Below, in pieces: positions 8,105-13,365 of a stretch of DNA of 33,131 nt (its first letter is position 1; every line of letters begins with the position of its first letter). Location: positions 1-33,131 of the IMG/VR virus record IMGVR_UViG_3300027302_000019; one strand, given 5' to 3'. The position numbers and the translations under genes are program-made. This DNA is from a virus. The notes beneath the pieces are model-generated. The model did no database searches and had not been told where the DNA came from. It saw nothing but the letters and a program-made list of their open reading frames with translations.

Positions 8105-8593
8105 TCACTGCTTGGCGAATGGATTCGCTTTTGCGGCTGGAGCGGACGCGGGAGTGTTGAAAGCGTCATCAAGCATCTGTGCTGCCTGCTGGTTGTTGCT
8201 GTCAGTCCGTGACTTGTAACCCTTGATTTCGTTTCGCGGGTTTCCGTTCTGGTCTTTGCCGATCGCAACCTTGATTGTCAGCGGTCGGTTGTGAAGTTCT
8301 TCGCTGTGCTGTGGATTCTCAACACCAACGGCGACACAGATCGACTTCAACTGGCTTCGACCGATGTTCTGAGCTTCGGTCGATTTGTTGACGATGTTGA
8401 TCCAGTCAAACAGCGTTTTGTTCTGGTACTGACCATTCAGAATCTGAAACTTCAACGACAGGCCCTGCCCGCCGGTCTGTGTCGGTTTCTTTTCGCTGCT
8501 CACGATCACAGCGGGATATTCGCCCGGCGGAATCGGTTCGAACGATCCACCAGGCTGAACGTTTTTCAAATCGAGATCCATCAAACTGGCCAT
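8105..8593 (-). CDS. DUF669-type single-stranded DNA-binding protein
   Basis: The 162-residue protein opens with an FEPIPPGEYPAVIVSSEKKPTQTGGQGLSLKFQ-type segment, followed by LFDWINIVN, an IGRSQL helix and VAVGVENPQHSEELHNRPLTIKV. This is the layout of the DUF669 family, OB-like phage ssDNA-binding proteins found beside Sak4 ATPases. The Ala/Pro-rich tail ending NPFAKQ resembles the acidic or flexible tails of SSBs but is not strongly acidic. It probably coats ssDNA for annealing by the adjacent Sak4-like protein. Confidence 0.82.
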   Translation of the reverse strand: MASLMDLDLKNVQPGGSFEPIPPGEYPAVIVSSEKKPTQTGGQGLSLKFQILNGQYQNKTLFDWINIVNKSTEAQNIGRSQLKSICVAVGVENPQHSEELHNRPLTIKVAIGKDQNGNPRNEIKGYKSRTDSNNQQAAQMLDDAFNTPASAPAAKANPFAKQ

Positions 8594-8597
8594 TCAA

Positions 8598-9404
8598 CTA
8601 CCCTGCTTTCTGTACTGAAGAAACTGAAACTTTCTCAACACCGCTATCACTCTTCGGAAACCACTTCGCGTATTCAGCCCATGAAAAACCGATTTCCGCT
8701 GGGGTGTCTTTTCCGAGACGGTTTTTTGCGAGACAGGCGGCTGTTTCTTTCGTTCTGATGTAGCGCTCGCCATCTCCTACGGCAATTCCACGTTCTTTAT
8801 TAAACCCCAGTTCCTCTTTTCGCACGAAGACGCGATACGATGCGAACAGCACTTCATCACACCATTCCTGCAACATCGCTGAAGCGGTCTTGTGCAACGC
8901 TGGTTGATAGCGATCAAATGAGTCAGTCTCAGGGTCTGAGTGTTTAACGATTGCAGAGTGAGCAAGCAGAATGATCTGCATGCCTTTTTCTTTTCGCAGC
9001 CAGTCGAGCTTCAAAATGAAATCATCCCAATACTTCAACGCTGCTTCGTAACCCTTGCCAAAACCAATGTCGGCGATTGAATCCTTACCCGCATCGCGTG
9101 CCACCTGAGCATGTATCAACCCTTCCAGCCAATCGATCGAATCGACTGCCAAGGTTTTAAAATCATGCTCTTCAGTCGCCAGATGAATCAGCACTTCATT
9201 TACAGATGGTCCACTGACCAATGCGTCTGGTTGCAATGCTTTAATGTGCTCCGTTCGCTGACAGTCGATGTCATCAAGACCATCTTCAAGATTCAAAAAC
9301 AGACAATTCGGTGCCTGTGCTGCCCAAGTGCTTTTCCCGATACCGTGAACGCCGTACAACAGCGTCCGTCTCGGTTTGGTTTTCTTGCCGCTAACAATCT
9401 TCAC
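8598..9404 (-). CDS. Sak4-like RecA-fold single-strand annealing ATPase
   Basis: The 268-residue protein has Walker A GVHGIGKST (Lys24), a LEDGLDDI segment, a Walker B-like TLAVDSIDWLEG and a sensor-like IILLAHS. It reads as a phage nucleotide-binding (AAA_24/Sak4) protein, a minimal RecA/Rad51 core that promotes annealing of homologous single strands. It neighbours the DUF669 ssDNA-binding protein and RusA, the usual Sak4 partners. Its start overlaps the RusA stop as ATGA (9401-9404). Function is established for the family but inferred here. Confidence 0.85.
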   Translation of the reverse strand: MKIVSGKKTKPRRTLLYGVHGIGKSTWAAQAPNCLFLNLEDGLDDIDCQRTEHIKALQPDALVSGPSVNEVLIHLATEEHDFKTLAVDSIDWLEGLIHAQVARDAGKDSIADIGFGKGYEAALKYWDDFILKLDWLRKEKGMQIILLAHSAIVKHSDPETDSFDRYQPALHKTASAMLQEWCDEVLFASYRVFVRKEELGFNKERGIAVGDGERYIRTKETAACLAKNRLGKDTPAEIGFSWAEYAKWFPKSDSGVEKVSVSSVQKAG

Positions 9405-9838
9405 GATTCCATCTCCTCAAAACGGTAAACAAAAATCTCAACACCACTCTCATCACCACCACCTGCAATTCGCTTTTCGATACTTCCTGAGCAGACCTGA
9501 CAGTCGTCGTGCCAAAAGATTCCTGTCAGTGCGTCAAGGACTGCTTTATCAAGGTTGTCTCGGTCTGGTTTTTTGACGTGCCAGATCGACGGCATTGGAC
9601 GCGTTTTCCACGTGATTGACTTTGGACGTGGAAACAAAAATTCGAGATCCACTCGGAACGGGCCTTCCATCCGCAGTCCAGAAAACTGCTGACGTGCCGC
9701 AAACTGAATTGACCGCTTCCACTTCACAACGCCATTGTTTGGCGTGTAATGTCGGCCGCTTGCCGTCGATCGTGTTCGCGGCTGAGCGATCGGAAGCCCT
9801 GGCACAAAAAAACGCCATTGCTGAATCAGGTCAATCAC
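9401..9838 (-). CDS. rusA: RusA-type Holliday junction resolvase
   Basis: The 145-residue protein has the RusA signature: FVPGLPIAQPR near the N terminus and KPDRDNLDKAVLDALTGIFWHDDCQV, whose Asp residues bind the metal for cleaving four-way junctions. The start is GTG at 9838, overlapping the CsrA stop as GTGA, so translation is coupled. Together with Sak4, the DUF669 protein and the SF2 helicase it forms a recombination module. Confidence 0.92.
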   Translation of the reverse strand: MIDLIQQWRFFVPGLPIAQPRTRSTASGRHYTPNNGVVKWKRSIQFAARQQFSGLRMEGPFRVDLEFLFPRPKSITWKTRPMPSIWHVKKPDRDNLDKAVLDALTGIFWHDDCQVCSGSIEKRIAGGGDESGVEIFVYRFEEMES

Positions 9839-10002
9839 CGCTCACCCTCCCGGTAATCCCTGATCTCCGACCGCAGGACAGTCGTTTCCTTTGGAGCGTC
9901 GATGCCAATCCTGATCTTGTCGCCCTTGATCTCCAGCACATGAATCAGGATGTCACCATCGATCCTGATTCCTTCACCCTCTCGACGAGTCAACACAAGC
10001 AT
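9835..10002 (-). CDS. csrA: CsrA/RsmA-family RNA-binding regulator
   Basis: This 55-residue frame was found by translating the gap between RusA and the upstream gene. It begins MLVLTRREGEGIRI and continues HVLEIKGDKIRIGIDAP and TVLRSEI, the CsrA pattern including the conserved first-strand LTR and the C-terminal R-x-E-I segment around Arg44. CsrA dimers bind GGA motifs in mRNA leaders and usually block ribosome access. AAAGGAG lies five bases before the ATG. It is coupled to rusA by a GTGA overlap and is itself overlapped by the end of the preceding gene. A phage copy could control host or phage translation; see the capsid ribosome-binding-site hairpin. Confidence 0.93.
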   Translation of the reverse strand: MLVLTRREGEGIRIDGDILIHVLEIKGDKIRIGIDAPKETTVLRSEIRDYREGER

Positions 10003-10258
10003 TGCAACTCCTTTCGCTGATCACTCGCAAAAATCGATAGCTCACAGATTCGCTCACTGCGATCTGCCCACGTCTTCGCAGAATCGAAACCGCTGAAGCA
10101 GTGACCTGCGTTCCGTCTTCGAAACGCCAAGACAGAACACGCCCCCATAGCGGATCACGGATCCGACCGTCTTGATACAGTGACTGTTTGCACTGTTGAC
10201 CAGCTCGCAGACGATTAAGCACTTCGTCTGCGGTGAGTCCTTTCACGTTTGCGCCCAT
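9974..10258 (-). CDS. Hypothetical protein, first gene of the recombination block
   Basis: The 94-residue protein begins MGANVKGLTADEVLNRLRAG and contains a WRFEDGTQVTASAVSIL segment. The mixed beta and helical pattern is not one I recognise. AAAGGA sits a few bases before ATG 10258. The frame extends further upstream without a ribosome binding site, through a tRNA-like element, so the upstream part is unlikely to be translated. The last 29 bases overlap csrA, suggesting coupled translation. It may be a small DNA- or RNA-binding early protein; no function is claimed. Confidence 0.65.
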   Translation of the reverse strand: MGANVKGLTADEVLNRLRAGQQCKQSLYQDGRIRDPLWGRVLSWRFEDGTQVTASAVSILRRRGQIAVSESVSYRFLRVISERSCNACVDSSRG

Positions 10259-10441
10259 TGATTTCCTTTCAAGATTCAAAAACCAGAGGCAGTGGTGTTG
10301 ACTCCGCACGAATCGCACACTGCTCTCTGGCCTATGCTCTGAAACAATCAGAGCCTGCCGCTTCCACTCGGCAGTTTTCATTGTTCGAGTCGTGGCACTC
10401 ATCCATGAGTCTTGCGGTGTCGTATCACGGACACACCACGA

Positions 10442-10484
10442 TTCCGCTGCCGGGAATCGAACCCGGCGCAGACCATCAGCGGAA
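10442..10484 (-). other. tRNA-like minihelix: canonical T arm on an 8-bp acceptor-like stem
   Basis: On the minus strand TTCCGCTG (10484-10477) pairs perfectly with CAGCGGAA (10449-10442). Between them are a 10-base single-stranded stretch and a canonical T arm, CCGGG-TTCGATT-CCCGG (10466-10450). There is no D arm or anticodon arm, so it cannot decode. It could be a regulatory tRNA mimic, a decayed tRNA, or the tRNA 3'-end segment of a phage attachment site. Confidence 0.6.
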
Positions 10485-10488
10485 AAAA

Positions 10489-10549
10489 CACTGGAAGCGG
10501 TCAATCAGAATCTGAGACCCTGATCCCCTAACGCAGACCGCCTCCAGTG
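10489..10549 (-). terminator. Intrinsic terminator or small structured RNA after the micro-ORFs
   Basis: On the minus strand a 14-position stem with one mismatch (10549-10536 with 10502-10489) encloses 33 bases that can form an inner ATCAG/CTGAT helix. Six T residues follow (10488-10483). It begins 17 bases after the stop of the 32-residue membrane peptide, so it should end transcripts from the repressor-controlled leftward promoter unless an antitermination mechanism acts. Confidence 0.7.
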
Positions 10550-10565
10550 CGGAGCGTTTCGGGGT

Positions 10566-10664
10566 TTAGTCGCGGTCGTTTCGACGGAGATTTTCTTCAG
10601 TGATCACCCAGCAGACGATTCCGCCGAGGACAGCAAAGAAGATTGCAGCAAGTTCACTGATCAC
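10566..10664 (-). CDS. 32-residue membrane peptide
   Basis: The GTG start at 10664 has GGAGG six bases upstream, an excellent ribosome binding site. The peptide begins VISELAAIFFAVLGGIVCW and ends ITEENLRRNDRD: one hydrophobic membrane segment followed by a charged tail. The start overlaps the stop of the preceding zinc-ribbon gene as GTGA. The pair forms a two-gene micro-operon below the leftward promoter. Possible roles are superinfection exclusion, immunity or a membrane toxin; none can be chosen from sequence. Confidence 0.55.
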   Translation of the reverse strand: MISELAAIFFAVLGGIVCWVITEENLRRNDRD

Positions 10665-10792
10665 TTTGCACCTCCGTTCCGGCGATAGCAGCCGCACGAA
10701 CAGACAGAGGCAGGACCAGAGGACGTTTGATTGACGGCACCGCATGAACCGCAGCGCCAGGCGTCTCGCAAGAGACGGAAGATCGTAAGCAT
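10661..10792 (-). CDS. 43-residue zinc-ribbon micro-protein
   Basis: ATG 10792 is preceded by GGAG nine bases upstream. The product MLTIFRLLRDAWRCGSCG... continues to VCSCGCYRRNG and a GAK end. Two C-x-x-C-like knuckles (CGSC and CSCGC) separated by about 14 residues suggest a small zinc ribbon. Its stop overlaps the GTG of the membrane peptide by four bases. As the first gene after the repressor-controlled promoter and ahead of a strong terminator, it is a candidate early regulator such as an antiterminator or anti-repressor. That role is speculation. Confidence 0.55.
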   Translation of the reverse strand: MLTIFRLLRDAWRCGSCGAVNQTSSGPASVCSCGCYRRNGGAK

Positions 10793-10866
10793 GGCAACAA
10801 ACTCCGTGTTGCGTCCCATTGCCTTTCGGCGTGGTCATGCTGACCGGGGACAAGTCTCGATAAAAA

Positions 10867-10901
10867 AACCGTCGCGATGGCTTTCAAACCATCCGACGGT
10901 T
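10867..10901 (-). terminator. Hairpin plus T7 between repressor gene and leftward early genes
   Basis: On the minus strand a 13-bp stem with one bulged base (10901-10889 with 10880-10867) encloses an 8-base loop. Seven T residues run from 10868 to 10862. It fits a terminator for the repressor transcript. The predicted leftward start point (about 10897) falls inside its first strand, so it may also attenuate the early promoter. Confidence 0.7.
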
Positions 10902-10903
10902 AA

Positions 10904-10932
10904 AGAATATTCCATATGGAATATCGCGTCAA
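10904..10932 (-). promoter_or_regulatory. Leftward early promoter with embedded repressor operator O1
   Basis: The minus strand has TTGACG (10932-10927), a 17-base spacer and TATTCT (10909-10904). The spacer contains most of an 18-bp perfect palindrome, ATATTCCATATGGAATAT (10907-10924). The same palindrome core recurs in two other promoters near the repressor gene. It should drive the two micro-ORFs and perhaps the recombination/replication operon, and be shut by the XRE repressor. Confidence 0.75.
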
Positions 10933-10938
10933 GCTCAC

Positions 10939-11190
10939 TCAGCCAGTTTTTCTAAAACTTTTTTTCTGAGGAGGCGCGTGAAGGTCGTCTTGTGAGACCT
11001 GCAACACTTCGGCGATGTTCCGAACGTCGATCGAATCAGGCGAGACTTTCTCATTCAGGATCTTACTGATGAGCGATTGCGAAACCTTTGCAGCTTCGGC
11101 GAGCACCTCTTGTGTTACGTGCTGCTCCGCCATGATTCGGCGCAGGTTTTCTGCGAGAATTTTTTTCCCTGCTTCTTTTGTAAGAATCAT
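10939..11190 (-). CDS. XRE-family phage repressor (short, CI/Cro-like)
   Basis: The protein is 83 residues from ATG 11190. A second ATG at 11196 has no room for a ribosome binding site, while AAGGA is six bases before 11190. The HTH lies at about residues 19-60 (AEQHVTQEVLAEAAKVSQSLISKILNEKVSPD), the classic Cro/C1-type five-helix domain. There is no C-terminal LexA-like peptidase or dimerisation domain, and the tail is basic (PPQKKSFRKTG). The gene is flanked by copies of one palindrome set in promoter spacers, including its own promoter, so it is the likely lysogeny or early-gene switch. Release is therefore probably not by RecA-stimulated self-cleavage. Confidence 0.88.
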   Translation of the reverse strand: MILTKEAGKKILAENLRRIMAEQHVTQEVLAEAAKVSQSLISKILNEKVSPDSIDVRNIAEVLQVSQDDLHAPPQKKSFRKTG

Positions 11191-11202
11191 TTGCATTCCT
11201 TC

Positions 11203-11230
11203 AGTATACCGTATGGAATACCTGAGACAA
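11203..11230 (-). promoter_or_regulatory. Repressor promoter with operator O2 (autoregulation)
   Basis: The minus strand has TTGTCT (11230-11225), a 16-base spacer and TATACT (11208-11203), just above the XRE gene. The spacer overlaps an imperfect 18-bp palindrome (11204-11221; 7 of 9 pairs), a diverged copy of O1 sharing the GTATTCCATA half. The repressor probably controls its own synthesis here. Confidence 0.7.
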
Positions 11231-11310
11231 GAGAAAAGCAGGAGTTGAAAGCTCCGAGACTTATCGATTCAGGAGTGCTGACCTTTCGGCTTCGCCATCC
11301 TGCTTTTCTC
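11231..11310. repeat. 13-bp perfect inverted repeat between tRNA-Leu and repressor promoter
   Basis: GAGAAAAGCAGGA (11231-11243) and its exact complement TCCTGCTTTTCTC (11298-11310) flank 54 bases that contain smaller GC-rich inverted segments. It lies directly 3' of tRNA-Leu, so a transcript would fold into a long hairpin suitable for termination or processing. It could equally be part of a recombinase attachment site. There is no gene inside. Confidence 0.75.
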
Positions 11311-11313
11311 ATC

Positions 11314-11395
11314 TGCCCTCGACTGGATTCGAACCAGCATGAGTTTCCTCACACGCTCCTGAAGCGTGCGTGTCTACCAATTTCACCACGAGGGC
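11314..11395 (-). tRNA. tRNA-Leu (anticodon CAG)
   Basis: A complete cloverleaf is seen on the minus strand: acceptor GCCCTCG with CGAGGGC, D stem GTG/CAC with AAATTGGTAGA loop, anticodon stem CACGC/GCGTG with loop TTCAGGA (CAG, reading CUG), a GAG/CTC long variable arm, and T arm GCTGG-TTCGAAT-CCAGT. The discriminator is A, and CCA is not encoded. It sits 178 bases from the recombinase gene. A phage-carried tRNA or a tRNA-associated attachment region are both possible. Confidence 0.95.
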
Positions 11396-11483
11396 CTTAC
11401 ACGTACAAACTCTGCATTTCCTGAACGGAAGGAGTTACTACGGGTAGGTGGTTACCTCGCTAGCCTTGACGCACAAAAAAATC

Positions 11484-11527
11484 ATGTCCTGATTGAATCG
11501 GTGGATCGATTACGGATGCATCAGGAC
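11484..11527. promoter_or_regulatory. Hairpin in the leader of the recombinase gene
   Basis: TGTCCTGAT (11484-11492) pairs with ATCAGGACA (11519-11527). An inner AATCG/CGATT repeat lies inside. The element is 46 bases upstream of the recombinase ATG and just after an A7 tract. It could be a recombinase arm or core site, an operator or an mRNA leader hairpin. The rest of 11396-11572 shows no gene and no clear promoter. Confidence 0.5.
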
Positions 11528-11572
11528 ACTATCCCGGACGGAGTCTGACTCACCTTAATCGGGAGCAGACAA

Positions 11573-12448
11573 ATGAAGATCACAGAACTTGCGCAGCAAT
11601 ACGTGACGCAAAACGGCCTCGCCAAAACGCCGATCTATTCAGCAAATCGATTTGCAAAATACTGCGGAGACAAAGAGCCTTCAGAAATCACGGAAATCCA
11701 TTTACGTGATTTCCGCAAATCTGCAGAAGCCGACACCGTCTCAGCCTGGACGATTCGTGGAACGCTCAAAGACCTGAGAACGTTATTGCGTTCTGTAGGT
11801 CATGACGTGCGAATTGAGAAGGTCAGACTCCCACAACCAGATCCGAGGCCGGTTGCAGTTGAAGACATTGAAGCCATTTGGAAATTCTGCCCTGCGTGGC
11901 TGCAGCAGTTTCTGGCTGTGTCATATTGGACTGCGGCCCGGCTCGATGACGTGATCAGAATGCAGAAATCTTTGACATGCGTTCCTGCTGTTTTGCAGCA
12001 TGTGGCGAGCAAAACAAAATTTCGTCACAGATACCCCGTTCCAGTTTGGCTTCGCCAATGGCTAGACCCGGTCAGGCTTCCATACCACAACAACTTTGAC
12101 TGGTCTGGTGCTGTCGTCCGAGCTTCATTATCCGAGATCTGCCGATTCTGTGACGTCGCTGTCATTTTGCCGAATCATGTGAGAGATCGTTCACTCAACG
12201 AATGGATGCGGGCAAGCCCTTCAGCCGTTGGTGTTCTGCATGGCTCACATCTTGGAACACTCAGGCACTACGTCGACCCGCTTTTAATTTTAGAATCCGC
12301 AGCCCCGCGCGTGCGAGTTCCTCAATGCATGCTCGGCGATTGCAAACAGTCTGACACCGAAGGTACTCTGATTGACAATTTCAGAAAACTGGATCCACAA
12401 GCACAAGGATTGATCGCAAGCACAACAGAAAGGCTGGCAGCAGGGTAA
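11573..12448 (+). CDS. int: Divergent tyrosine recombinase / phage integrase
   Basis: The 291-residue protein starts at ATG 11573, with GGGAG seven bases upstream. The N-terminal about 85 residues resemble a SAM-like core-binding domain. The catalytic region has SYWTAARLDDVIRM (Arg123, box I), a beta-hairpin Lys in SKTKFRHRYPVP (147/149), NHVRDRSLNEWM (His202 with nearby Arg204/206, box II) and HGSHLGTLRHYVDP (His223/226 and nucleophile Tyr233). Box II spacing is unusual, so the exact catalytic Arg is uncertain. It lacks the extra helix region expected of integron IntI enzymes and is shorter than they are, so phage integration is the more likely role. It is one of the few plus-strand genes, lying between tRNA-Leu and the cassette-like array. 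Confidence 0.8.
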   Translation: MKITELAQQYVTQNGLAKTPIYSANRFAKYCGDKEPSEITEIHLRDFRKSAEADTVSAWTIRGTLKDLRTLLRSVGHDVRIEKVRLPQPDPRPVAVEDIEAIWKFCPAWLQQFLAVSYWTAARLDDVIRMQKSLTCVPAVLQHVASKTKFRHRYPVPVWLRQWLDPVRLPYHNNFDWSGAVVRASLSEICRFCDVAVILPNHVRDRSLNEWMRASPSAVGVLHGSHLGTLRHYVDPLLILESAAPRVRVPQCMLGDCKQSDTEGTLIDNFRKLDPQAQGLIASTTERLAAG

Positions 12449-12466
12449 AAAACGACTTTAGACGCC

Positions 12467-12495
12467 TTGACAATTTATTCTATATGGAATACTCT
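12467..12495 (+). promoter_or_regulatory. Rightward promoter with operator O3 facing the cassette array
   Basis: The plus strand has TTGACA (12467-12472), a 17-base spacer and TACTCT (12490-12495). The spacer contains a near-palindrome with the same TATGGAATA core (12476-12491; 7 of 8 pairs) as O1 and O2. The geometry matches the O1 promoter exactly. A perfect CCGATCA/TGATCGG hairpin follows (12500-12521). It should transcribe the plus-strand array under repressor control. Confidence 0.65.
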
Positions 12496-12563
12496 CACTC
12501 CGATCATATCCCCCTGATCGGATGTAATGGTGGCGATCATTCCAATGCGTGTCCTGTGTCCGC

Positions 12564-12649
12564 ATAACGACAGCGTTCACCGGGTGCCGCAGCCCGGTGT
12601 GGATTTCTGAAAACGGATGGTGCGGCACTCCGGTGGAATGCTTTGTTAT
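12564..12649. other. attC-like site 1 (integron cassette recombination site)
   Basis: Outer TAAC (12565-12568) pairs with GTTA (12645-12648). An unpaired spacer follows (GACA against TTT). A 19-base arm (12573-12591) then pairs with 12621-12641, leaving exactly two extrahelical bases, T629 and G636, on the 3' arm. This R-spacer-L-loop-L-spacer-R layout, with T and G extrahelical on one strand, is the hallmark of integron attC sites. The loop is about 29 bases. Confidence 0.72.
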
Positions 12650-12672
12650 CGTGCCTTTTGTTCGGAGTTGAG

Positions 12673-12867
12673 ATGATACCACGACGTGAATCACGAAATA
12701 CTGGGTCTGGTGGAGGTGGCCAATCATTATGGGGGGCTTCAACACCGTTTTTCTGCAAGGTCTGCGGGCGGACAGTGGCTAGAACTCAGATTCAGGAATG
12801 CATCGACGTTTGTAAGCGGTGCAAAGTGAAACCTCCGCGATCGAAGATGCAGGGCAACAAGCGTTAG
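12673..12867 (+). CDS. Small zinc-ribbon cassette protein
   Basis: The 64-residue protein is read from ATG 12673, with GGAG five bases upstream; it starts 23 bases after attC-like site 1. The N terminus is Arg/Gly-rich (RRESRNTGSGGGG). Two knuckles follow, CKVCGR and CKRCKV, about 19 residues apart, indicating a zinc-binding ribbon with a basic tail. Nucleic-acid binding is plausible. It is the first coding sequence of the array and would be the first translated from the O3 promoter. No family is recognised. Confidence 0.55.
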   Translation: MIPRRESRNTGSGGGGQSLWGASTPFFCKVCGRTVARTQIQECIDVCKRCKVKPPRSKMQGNKR

Positions 12868-12974
12868 TGCTCGGCAAGTCACCAGGTGGTATGCCCTTCG
12901 CTGAACTTGGGTTTCAGACGTTGGCGGTTGATCACCGCAACGGAGGGTGACTTGACAGCCGGAGAGACGGCAAC

Positions 12975-13074
12975 GGGCCTGTGGCGAAATTGGCAGACGC
13001 GGAACGACGGTTCTGTAAAAGCAATCGGCATGCAGGTTGTAAGTAGCGTCCATGTTCAAATCATGGCAGGCCCA
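12975..13074 (+). tRNA. tRNA-Leu-like gene with aberrant anticodon arm (possible pseudo-tRNA)
   Basis: The acceptor GGGCCTG pairs perfectly with CAGGCCC, followed by A. The D arm GCG-AAATTGGCAGA-CGC is Leu-type, and the T arm CCATG-TTCAAAT-CATGG is canonical. The middle is about 15 bases too long for a usual type II tRNA and has no clean anticodon stem. The best candidate loop, CTGTAAA (GTA), has only three good pairs. It may be a decayed or unusual cassette-borne tRNA. The non-coding space around it (12868-13121) shows no gene. Confidence 0.5.
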
Positions 13075-13121
13075 ATTGTGTCACGATAACGCCACGGGTA
13101 ACCCGGTGCGAGGAAAAGACT

Positions 13122-13361
13122 ATGACTGAAACAAAACGGCAGGACGAGCACTCGGGTTCACCCGATTGTTCGCAATTCGTGGCGGGTCAGCAGTCCGCGC
13201 TGCTGTACGTGCTCGGTTGGATAGAGTCTCACACATGCGGTGCGATTCCACGCCCCGCAGCATACGATGCGGCGATGATTGACATCAGTGTCAATGTCAA
13301 GGCAGGATTGAGTAGGATCGAATCTGGTGATCCAATGGAGTCGTTCAGCACTGTGGATTGA
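13122..13361 (+). CDS. Hypothetical cassette protein
   Basis: The 79-residue protein starts MTETKRQDEHSG, with GAGGA about eight bases before the ATG. It contains a helical FVAGQQSALLYVLGWIESH segment and ends just five bases before attC-like site 4, the expected place for a cassette gene. No membrane segment, zinc site or known domain is seen. Function unknown. Confidence 0.6.
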   Translation: MTETKRQDEHSGSPDCSQFVAGQQSALLYVLGWIESHTCGAIPRPAAYDAAMIDISVNVKAGLSRIESGDPMESFSTVD

Positions 13362-13365
13362 TTGC

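Larger units (their letters stand above)
10259..10565. other. Non-coding, structure-rich leader between micro-ORFs and recombination genes
   Basis: No supported gene lies here. From high to low coordinates on the minus strand it holds an intrinsic terminator or structured RNA (10489-10549), a tRNA T-arm-like minihelix (10442-10484) and a small perfect hairpin CTCTGA-TTGTT-TCAGAG (10336-10352). The ribosome binding site of the next gene follows. The density of structure suggests a regulatory RNA leader. Confidence 0.6.

Noticed and set aside
10259-10504. Extension of the gene at 9974-10258 to a start at 10504
   Set aside because: The extra part has no ribosome binding site and passes through the T-arm minihelix; the strong AAAGGA before 10258 decides the start.
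10489-10549. A selenocysteine-type tRNA (TCA in the loop TCTCAGA)
   Set aside because: The residue before the would-be anticodon is C rather than the invariant U, no D arm or acceptor fits, and the structure is better explained as a terminator stem followed by T6.
11197-11316. A roughly 41-codon minus-strand frame ending with an ATGA overlap at the repressor start
   Set aside because: It runs through the inverted repeat, promoter and operator O2, and lacks a convincing ribosome binding site.
11573-12448. Calling the recombinase an integron integrase IntI
   Set aside because: It is about 30-40 residues shorter than IntI enzymes, lacks a visible additional-domain segment, and box II is atypical. 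Its location by a tRNA and repressor suits a phage integrase better.
12739-13059. A 106-codon minus-strand frame
   Set aside because: It crosses the plus-strand zinc-ribbon gene and the tRNA-like gene. Composition is irregular and no start signal is seen.
12886-13089. A 67-codon plus-strand frame containing GLWRNWQTR
   Set aside because: That peptide is the well-known false translation of a tRNA-Leu D arm; the frame runs through the tRNA-like gene at 12975-13074.
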